Shown one piece after another: positions 1 to 5,533 of a DNA stretch of 7,920 nucleotides. Source of the DNA: a bacterium (GTDB lineage Bacteria > Zhuqueibacterota > Zhuqueibacteria > Residuimicrobiales > Residuimicrobiaceae); contig JAAYTV010000694.1 of NCBI GenBank assembly GCA_012523655.1, forward strand, positions 1 through 7,920. The letters are read 5' to 3'. The notes below the pieces were generated by a model. It was not told the DNA's origin. It did not search any database and saw only the letters and a list, made by a program, of their open reading frames with translations. How positions within the stretch are numbered: position 1 is the stretch's first letter; every line of letters begins with the position of its first letter. Position numbers and translations under genes: made by a program.

Positions 1-18
1 AACTATTGGCAAAAGATT

Positions 19-813
19 ATGAAAAAGATCTTTTCACTTTTGCTCGTTGCCGCTGCCTGTTGTTTTTTATCCTGCGCCTTCAGTCAAAAACGGCTCAAAC
101 CGCCGAAGGTCCAATCTGGAACCAAATTGGATTATCCCATTTCGGCACAACTGGAGCACCTTGAAGGCGAGGTGGAGCTGGGCATCTTTGTCTCCCAAAC
201 AGGCTTGCCACAAGAGGTGAAACTGATGAAAAGCTCGGGCCACGCCATTTTAGATGATGCGGCCCTGGCGTTTGGACGCAAGATCTCCTTTGAGCCGGCT
301 CTGGTGGATGGCCAGCCGGTCAGCGCTTGGACGCGGCTGATGTTGCGCTATCGGCTGACCGACGTGGCGTTTGAACGGGTGCAATGGCTGCGGGAGGTGC
401 GGCAGGAGCAAAAACTGGCTGCTGCGGAAACCGACAGCGTTCGCTTTGAACAGCATTGCCGCAGGTTGTACACCAGTTTTGCCGGGATGCAGAACTGGGC
501 GGAAACCCAGTCTGTTTATGCCGTCAACGATTTAATCTGGCAGGTGGTACAACCTGCACTAGCTGAACGCTGGCGATCCTTTCGCAACGAGTACTCGGCG
601 CTGTTTTTACTTTGGGACGATTTTCTGCAGCGCTACCCTCGCTCTGCTCTGGCGGGCAGAGTTCGGGAGGATTTGCTCAAAGCGCTGCTGGATGTCGAAT
701 ATACAATCCGATTGGACTGTCTGCGTTCAGAGAGCAAGGCGCGCAAGGGATTGACTTTGCTCGATCTGATCCAGGAACGCTTGTCGGAATTAGGCGTTAC
801 CTCCACCCCCTGA
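19..813 (+). CDS. Exported protein with TonB C-terminal-like domain followed by a helical region
   Basis: A 264-residue protein. Residues 1-22 form a signal peptide (Lys-Lys, then a hydrophobic core). Cys19 in FLSC is a poor lipobox because Phe sits at -3, so lipid attachment is possible but unproven. Residues about 28-113 fit the TonB C-terminal fold: a YP..A motif at 39-43, EGEVELGIFV at 49-58, then SSGH..LDDAAL and the FEPA..DGQPVSAW stretch. In classical TonB this domain contacts the TonB box of outer-membrane receptors and comes last, after a membrane anchor and a Pro-rich spacer. Here there is no spacer, and residues 114-264 continue as a predicted alpha-helical, TPR-like region that I do not recognise. 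The ATG at 19 is chosen because the signal peptide starts there; no strong ribosome-binding site precedes it in the 18 bases visible. It is more likely a periplasmic TonB-fold protein than a working energy transducer. The fold call is firm; the role is unknown. Confidence 0.8.
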   Translation: MKKIFSLLLVAAACCFLSCAFSQKRLKPPKVQSGTKLDYPISAQLEHLEGEVELGIFVSQTGLPQEVKLMKSSGHAILDDAALAFGRKISFEPALVDGQPVSAWTRLMLRYRLTDVAFERVQWLREVRQEQKLAAAETDSVRFEQHCRRLYTSFAGMQNWAETQSVYAVNDLIWQVVQPALAERWRSFRNEYSALFLLWDDFLQRYPRSALAGRVREDLLKALLDVEYTIRLDCLRSESKARKGLTLLDLIQERLSELGVTSTP

Positions 814-865
814 CAACGTAGCAAGTGGGTGTGGACGAACGGGCTATAAACTATCGGGAGGATGT

Positions 866-1465
866 GTGCGTTGTCAATGGGTTCCTCTGTGGCTGACGCT
901 GGTCTGCGTGGCCGCGGCGCCGCTTCAGGCGCAGCGCCGCGGTGCGCTGGAGATCGGCGGCACCTTCGCTTTCCAATCCGGAGCGAATCTGATGAATTCA
1001 GATAACACGCAGCTCAGCTTTGACTGCTTCGCCGCTTCGTATCTCAGTCGCGACTATTCACTGGATATTCAACCGTCGTTTCAAGTGATGTTCACCAACG
1101 ATTCGACCAAAGTCAGCAGTCTGTTGATGGCCGGTCTCGGTAAACGGTTGGTGGACCTGACGCCTAATGAGTGGCGTGAAGCGAGGTACCGGAAACGAGA
1201 ACTAGGCTCCTCTGCCAGCGTGTTCGGCTCTATCGGCGCCGGCCTGTGGATCTCCGGCATCGGGCTGCCCACTCAGACCAGCCACACATCCACGGGGCCG
1301 GCGATCTATGCAGGTCTGAGCACGCGCACCTACCTGGGCAACATGACCAGTCTGCTCGCCGGATTCAAATACGTCTATCTCTTTCCCTCAGGAGGCGCCT
1401 TATATACCAAAGCGCGCTCGATGTGGCAGATCGGCATCGGTCTGACGGTTTTTTTGCATGCATGA
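866..1465 (+). CDS. Predicted small outer-membrane beta-barrel protein
   Basis: A 199-residue protein that I do not recognise as a named family. Residues 1-22 are a signal peptide ending LQA before Gln23. The remainder alternates polar and hydrophobic residues, with Gly and aromatics ending the strands (for example ALEIGGTFAF, SVFGSIGAGLWISGIG, SLLAGFKYVYLFP, MWQIGIGLTVFL). This pattern suits an outer-membrane barrel of roughly eight to ten strands. The GTG at 866 is preferred as start because GGGAGG at 856-861 lies just upstream and the reading frame gives a full signal peptide. The ATG at 862 is in another frame and does not encode this protein. The gene follows the TonB-domain gene after 52 bases on the same strand, so the two may be co-transcribed. 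A GC-rich inverted repeat lies in the signal-peptide codons (see the separate entry). Function unknown; an OmpA-like or porin-like structural role is only a guess. Confidence 0.75.
   Translation: MRCQWVPLWLTLVCVAAAPLQAQRRGALEIGGTFAFQSGANLMNSDNTQLSFDCFAASYLSRDYSLDIQPSFQVMFTNDSTKVSSLLMAGLGKRLVDLTPNEWREARYRKRELGSSASVFGSIGAGLWISGIGLPTQTSHTSTGPAIYAGLSTRTYLGNMTSLLAGFKYVYLFPSGGALYTKARSMWQIGIGLTVFLHA
912..942 (+). repeat. GC-rich inverted repeat inside the start of the barrel gene
   Basis: CCGCGGCGC at 912-920 is matched perfectly by its reverse complement GCGCCGCGG at 934-942. Inside the 13-base gap, CGC at 921-923 can also pair with GCG at 929-931, leaving a five-base loop and a two-base bulge. 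It spans codons 16-26, covering the end of the signal peptide. No T-run follows, so it is not an intrinsic terminator. It could slow early translation, or it could simply reflect Ala/Arg codon composition. Confidence 0.5.
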
Positions 1466-1474
1466 TGGTACATA

Positions 1475-1503
1475 TTGACTTTTGTCCGGATAACCAGTAT
1501 ATT
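1475..1503 (+). promoter_or_regulatory. Sigma-70-type promoter for the barrel/lipoprotein/acylase operon
   Basis: TTGACT at 1475-1480 and TATATT at 1498-1503 are separated by exactly 17 bases. They match the -35 and -10 consensus at five of six positions each. The predicted RNA start is near 1510, giving a leader of about 20 bases before the ATG at 1531. The element lies in the 65-base gap between two genes, which fits a start of a new transcription unit. Confidence 0.6.
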
Positions 1504-1530
1504 ATCTTGGATTAAACGAGGAACCCGTGC

Positions 1531-2391
1531 ATGAAGAGAGCGACCTTGGTTGGGTTGTCCCTGCTTTTCATCACCAATTCCGGAATGGGACAGTTGAATC
1601 GACGCTCCATGTCCCTGGACGCGAAGATGCGGCGGATGGGCCCGGAATACTATTTCGCCAAACCAATCTCCTTGATCGATATTCCGACAGCCAGCATTTT
1701 ATTTCCCGGCGATATGAAGGGAAGCCTTCGTCTGTATGAAGAGGGCGGCATTCTAGCCAGTCTGGCGGTGGGCATCTCTACGCGCATGATGTTCGGCGCT
1801 TCCTTTGGAGCGGATCATGTCATCGGTGGACAAAAGATCCAATGGAACCGGGTTCCGGGGATTCGGCTGGCTTACCGCGTCAAGGAAGAGTCCATCAATC
1901 GACCGGCCTTGGTGCTGGGTCTCGATACACAGGGCTATGGCAAATACTGGAATGATCGGGATTATCCAGACTCCCTGGCGACGATGACAGGAACGCAACA
2001 TCATCTGGATCGCTATACGATTAAATCAAAGGGCGTCTATTTGGTCGCATCGAAAAATGTGGATTCATTTTGGAACTTTAACATACATGCCGGGATCAAT
2101 TACAGTCTGGAGCGCAGCGACAGGGATTCGGATCCCAATTTTTTTCTCGGAATGTACCTGCAGTTTACCCAAGAGCTGGCGGGCATCCTGGAATATGAGG
2201 CCGGATTCAATGATGATCGGCTGAGCACGGCCGCCAGCCGCCGCGGGTACCTCAACGCGGGCATCCGCTGGGCCTTTGAACCCAGCCTGTTTCTCGAGTT
2301 TGATTTCAAGAATCTGCTGTATAATCCTCGCGTTGGACGCGACTATACTCGTATTTTACGCATCGCTTATCATACGACGGTGTTTGACTGA
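1531..2391 (+). CDS. Predicted outer-membrane beta-barrel protein, weakly YjbH-like
   Basis: A 286-residue protein, first gene of a likely three-gene operon. A signal peptide covers about residues 1-20 (Lys-Arg, then a hydrophobic core, ending near SGMG). The mature part is rich in alternating strands with Gly and aromatic residues: SLAVGISTRMMFGASFG, PALVLGLDTQGYG, GVYLVASKN, FNIHAGINYSLE, ELAGILEYEAGF, LNAGIRWAFEPSLFLEFDF. The chain ends TTVFD, with an aromatic near the C-terminus as is common for barrels. The PG-I-x-L-x-Y and YLVASK segments recall YjbH-like exopolysaccharide-associated outer-membrane proteins, but this is a visual likeness only. GAGGA at 1518-1522 lies eight bases before the ATG and supports this start. 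The next gene begins 13 bases after the stop. The barrel assignment is likely; any link to polysaccharide export is a guess. Confidence 0.7.
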   Translation: MKRATLVGLSLLFITNSGMGQLNRRSMSLDAKMRRMGPEYYFAKPISLIDIPTASILFPGDMKGSLRLYEEGGILASLAVGISTRMMFGASFGADHVIGGQKIQWNRVPGIRLAYRVKEESINRPALVLGLDTQGYGKYWNDRDYPDSLATMTGTQHHLDRYTIKSKGVYLVASKNVDSFWNFNIHAGINYSLERSDRDSDPNFFLGMYLQFTQELAGILEYEAGFNDDRLSTAASRRGYLNAGIRWAFEPSLFLEFDFKNLLYNPRVGRDYTRILRIAYHTTVFD

Positions 2392-2404
2392 CCTGAAGGG
2401 AGCC

Positions 2405-2929
2405 ATGAAACATACCAACAAGCTTACGCTTCTCTCTTTGTGCTTGATCGTGGGGGGCTGTTATACCACGTTCCGCCATCCGGATTTTTCTGCGAACGCG
2501 GACTCGGAGCACGACCAGATTGAGACAGAAGACGCCTCCTGCCGTTCTTGTCATGAACAGGCGGTATTCATCAACCCCGGCATGCCTGCCATGAAAATGA
2601 ACGATTACGGCTGGCACTATTTCTACAACTCGGCCTGGTGGCAGGATGCTTACGGCTATGGTTCAGCAGAGGATCCGGACTTGATACCGTCGCCGACCAA
2701 CACCCTGCCCCGCTATTATGACCGGCATGAAGGCTCACACGTCGGCACAACGCCTTCTTCTCCCACTTATTCAGCGCCTGCTTTGGGGAAAAAAGCGGAC
2801 AGCCCTTCATCGACCGATGCCGGCTCGACAGAACAAGATCCCCGGCGCGATTTTGACCGTCGGACCGAGACCAAGAAATCGGAAAGCGAATCACGCCAAC
2901 AAGTCGAACGTCAACCCAAACACGAATGA
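2405..2929 (+). CDS. CxxCH-containing lipoprotein (possible mono-haem c protein)
   Basis: A 174-residue protein. The reading frame is open upstream to 2276, but the ATG at 2405 is the sensible start: AAGGGAG at 2396-2402 precedes it, it follows the upstream stop by 13 bases, and it begins a lipoprotein signal. The lipobox is VGGC with Cys19. After residue +1 comes Tyr rather than Asp, which does not suggest inner-membrane retention in the E. coli sense. CRSCH at 46-50 fits a haem c attachment motif, and Met60, Met63 and Met65 could supply a distal ligand; the same residues could instead bind a metal. Residues 68-85 are very aromatic (YGWHYFYN then AWWQDAYGYG). From about 100 onward the chain is Ser/Pro/Thr-rich and then highly charged, hence probably disordered. 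The stop overlaps the acylase start as ATGA (2926-2929), implying translational coupling. No known family is recognised; haem binding is an inference. Confidence 0.75.
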   Translation: MKHTNKLTLLSLCLIVGGCYTTFRHPDFSANADSEHDQIETEDASCRSCHEQAVFINPGMPAMKMNDYGWHYFYNSAWWQDAYGYGSAEDPDLIPSPTNTLPRYYDRHEGSHVGTTPSSPTYSAPALGKKADSPSSTDAGSTEQDPRRDFDRRTETKKSESESRQQVERQPKHE

Positions 2930-5286
2930 CCTTATTGCGCAAATTTATCGGCCTGTTCCTGTTTGTCCTGTTGTTGCTCGTCGTCAGCCTCCTCTGCTTC
3001 GGTTATTATTCTCTCCATCGGATTGCTTCGGAAAAGCCTGGGGTACTGGCGGTCAGCGGACTTGACCAGCCAGTCGATATCAGACGAGATCTCTGGGGCA
3101 TACCTCATATTTACAGCCAAACCGATCATGATCTTTTTTTCGCCATCGGCTTTGCCCAGGCCCAGGACCGCCTCTTTCAAATGGACTTGTTCCGTCGCGC
3201 CGCCTGCGGCACTCTATCAGAGATATTCGGCGAGCGCACGATGCCGCTGGATGAGTGGAGCCGGACCATGGGGCTTGTGCCGCTCAGCGATCGCCTGCTG
3301 GCCGCTCTGCCCTCCGAATCCCGCCGCTTGCTTGAGTCCTACAGCGCCGGGGTCAACGCCTGGCTGCAGAGCGATCCCCCGCAACCCCTTGAATGCACCC
3401 TGCTGCAGTATCGCGTCCAGCCCTGGCAGCCCCAGGAAAGTCTGGCCGTGCTGCGACTGTTCGGATGGTTGCTCAGCATGGGCTGGCATGTCGATCCAGT
3501 GTTGGGTGAAATCACTCAAAAAGTGGGCCGAGAAAAAATGCAGCGCCTAACTGGCGGCATATCGGCGGCCGTCGATCCAGCCGCTGCACAGGCCTTGGCC
3601 GGACTGGCGCCGCTGTTTCATGAAGTTTTGGGCTTTGCACCCAACGGCCTCGGCAGCAATGGCTGGGCGGTCTCCGGCTTTCGCAGCAGCAGCAGCGCTC
3701 CTCTGCTGGCCAATGACACCCATCTGCCCTTTCTCACCCCCTCGGTGTATTATCTGCTGCATCTGTCTTCTCCCGGTTATCAAGCCGTAGGCGCCTCTTT
3801 CCCCGGGTTGCCCGGCATCGTAGTGGGGCGCAACCGTCACATTGCCTGGGGCGTGACCCACGGCATGATAGACGATTTTGACTTTTACCAGCTCGCTGCA
3901 GACAGCCTGGACTCTGCAAAATTCATCTATAATGGTTCGGCATTGCAATACACTCTTCGTGAAGAGCGCGTGGCAATCAAGGGTGCGGCGGAAAAAAGGA
4001 TTCGCATCCGGTCGACGCCCTGGGGGCCGTTGATGCCGGCCACCGCTTTTGCCCGTCATCCTCTGGCCATGCAGTGGTCCGGCTTTACGCTGAGCGATGA
4101 ATGGACGGCTTTTCTGAAAATGATGACAGCCACGAACTGGTACGAATTCCGTGCCGCCTTGAGCACCTGCAAAACACCGGGCGAACATTTTATCTATGCC
4201 GACCGGTCGGGGCATATCGGCAGTCAACTGGCTGCCGCCGTGCCGCAGCGCAGTTTTGCCGGCTGTTTTGCTTCGGTGCCCGACTCTTTGGCACAACGAC
4301 GTTGGCTGAGCGAGGTGCCGTTCACCAGCCTGCCGTCGCAGACAGATCCCGTCTCTGGTTACGTGGTTCATGCCAATCAGCGGCTCGGCAATAGCAGCGA
4401 TCCATTTCCCCTTTCCGGATATTGGGAGCCGCCTTATCGCTATCAGCGCATCGTCGATCGTCTGGACAGTCTGCAGCGTCTTTCACTCAATGATATGAAG
4501 GCACTGCAGAACGATCTTTATAATGGACACGCCGCCTGGTTCGTGCCCCGGATCATCGCTTCGCTCTCCGGCTATTCCGCGCAATCCGATTCTCCAGAGC
4601 ATTTGGCTAAGGAACTGCTGCACGGCTGGAATTATCAGCAGACGCAGGAGAGCATCGCTGCGCTGATCTATGAGATGACCTACCTGCAGGTCTTTCGCAA
4701 TACGCTGGTCGATGAGCTGGGGGGAGATCTGCTCGACCGTTTTCTCGCATTACCGCATGTCAACGTCGCGCTTTTGGATGGATTGATTGCGCGCGGTGAT
4801 TCCTCTTGGTTTGATGATGTCCACACGCCGGAAAAGGAAACGTGTCGGGAGATTCTGGCGAAAAGCTTTTTCAGCGCGGTTGATTCATTAAAAAAACAGC
4901 GCGGCGGTAATCTCGGCAACTGGACTTGGGGCGCTGTACATACGCTGTCGGGCTTTCATCCATTGGCTCTGCATCCGGTGGTCGGTAGATTTTTTGCTTT
5001 TCCGGAGATCCCGGCGGCGGGCGGCAATTTCACCTTGTGCAACGCCACTTATATCTATCAGCAGCCGTTCAAAACATTTGTCGGTCCATGCATTCGCCAG
5101 CTGGTCGATCTGTCCACACAGGAATATCATGTGATTTTGTACGGCGGCCAAAGCGGCCACCCCTTCAGCCGGCATTACCAGGACCAGAAAACGCTCTGGC
5201 GCCAGGGCAAGCTGATCACTCTGACGCTCGATCCCTCCGCAGAAAATCGATCCATCTGGACTCTTTTCCGGCTTTTGCCCAAATAA
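2926..5286 (+). CDS. Penicillin-acylase-family (S45) Ntn-hydrolase, membrane-anchored
   Basis: A 786-residue protein of normal length for the family. Members cleave amide bonds such as those of beta-lactams, N-acyl-homoserine lactones or other acylated amines after self-cleavage into alpha and beta chains. Residues 7-30 form a hydrophobic membrane segment with no clear AxA site, so the enzyme is probably anchored and faces the periplasm. The alpha part carries RRDLWGIPHIY (53-63) and FAQAQDRLFQMDLFRR. The processing site is Gly243/Ser244 within GLGSNGWAV, making Ser244 the nucleophile. His266 in LLANDTHL is beta-chain residue 23, a position that is His in AHL and cephalosporin acylases and Gln in penicillin G acylase. 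Further family motifs are FPGLPGIVVGRNRHIAWG, GGNFTLCN (Asn706 as oxyanion-hole candidate) and the C-terminal GQSGHPFSRHYQDQ. All expected catalytic residues appear present. It is the last gene of the operon; substrate unknown. Confidence 0.95.
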   Translation: MTLLRKFIGLFLFVLLLLVVSLLCFGYYSLHRIASEKPGVLAVSGLDQPVDIRRDLWGIPHIYSQTDHDLFFAIGFAQAQDRLFQMDLFRRAACGTLSEIFGERTMPLDEWSRTMGLVPLSDRLLAALPSESRRLLESYSAGVNAWLQSDPPQPLECTLLQYRVQPWQPQESLAVLRLFGWLLSMGWHVDPVLGEITQKVGREKMQRLTGGISAAVDPAAAQALAGLAPLFHEVLGFAPNGLGSNGWAVSGFRSSSSAPLLANDTHLPFLTPSVYYLLHLSSPGYQAVGASFPGLPGIVVGRNRHIAWGVTHGMIDDFDFYQLAADSLDSAKFIYNGSALQYTLREERVAIKGAAEKRIRIRSTPWGPLMPATAFARHPLAMQWSGFTLSDEWTAFLKMMTATNWYEFRAALSTCKTPGEHFIYADRSGHIGSQLAAAVPQRSFAGCFASVPDSLAQRRWLSEVPFTSLPSQTDPVSGYVVHANQRLGNSSDPFPLSGYWEPPYRYQRIVDRLDSLQRLSLNDMKALQNDLYNGHAAWFVPRIIASLSGYSAQSDSPEHLAKELLHGWNYQQTQESIAALIYEMTYLQVFRNTLVDELGGDLLDRFLALPHVNVALLDGLIARGDSSWFDDVHTPEKETCREILAKSFFSAVDSLKKQRGGNLGNWTWGAVHTLSGFHPLALHPVVGRFFAFPEIPAAGGNFTLCNATYIYQQPFKTFVGPCIRQLVDLSTQEYHVILYGGQSGHPFSRHYQDQKTLWRQGKLITLTLDPSAENRSIWTLFRLLPK

Positions 5287-5422
5287 CCGCGTTGCGTTTC
5301 TTTTAACATGTATTGTATTACTTTGAGACAACGGGGCTGCTTTTAAGACCAGCAAGCATTCGTCCAGCGATCGGTGAGCTTAGCTGACACCCCCTCTGAT
5401 TTATTTTATTGAAAATTGGTCA

Positions 5423-5451
5423 TTTAAAAAGAAAGAAAATCGTCATATAAA
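5423..5451 (+). promoter_or_regulatory. Candidate promoter for the TonB-dependent receptor gene
   Basis: The 247-base gap between the acylase and receptor genes is AT-rich over 5396-5523. TTTAAA at 5423-5428 and TATAAA at 5446-5451 stand 17 bases apart and match the -35 and -10 consensus at four and five positions. This would give a leader of roughly 75 bases. In such AT-rich sequence a match of this quality can arise by chance. No convincing terminator for the acylase operon, riboswitch or small gene was seen in the gap. Confidence 0.3.
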
Positions 5452-5533
5452 ATCACTCCTTGCCCATTTATCTGCAATCTGGCATATTGGTTGCACCACC
5501 AGTTATTATGGAAAATTATCTTCAGGATAAAGG

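Noticed and set aside
845..850. TATAAA as a -10 box before the small barrel gene
   Set aside because: No acceptable -35 element at 16-18 bases upstream; the gene may simply be read through from the TonB-domain gene.
2276..2404. Upstream extension of the CxxCH lipoprotein frame
   Set aside because: It overlaps the barrel gene by over 100 bases, lacks a ribosome site, and would bury the lipoprotein signal inside the protein; the ATG at 2405 is far better supported.
3683..3697. AGC/GCA triplet run inside the acylase gene
   Set aside because: It encodes a short Ser run just after the nucleophile region; too short to count as a repeat element.
3547..4371. Long minus-strand open frame (274 codons) opposite the acylase
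   Set aside because: It is antisense to strongly conserved acylase motifs, has no recognisable domain or ribosome site, and its composition is what the GC-rich opposite strand would give.
5373..5391. Possible terminator hairpin after the acylase gene (GGTG...CACC with inner AGC/GCT)
   Set aside because: Only seven pairs with an uneven bulge, and no proper T-run directly after it.
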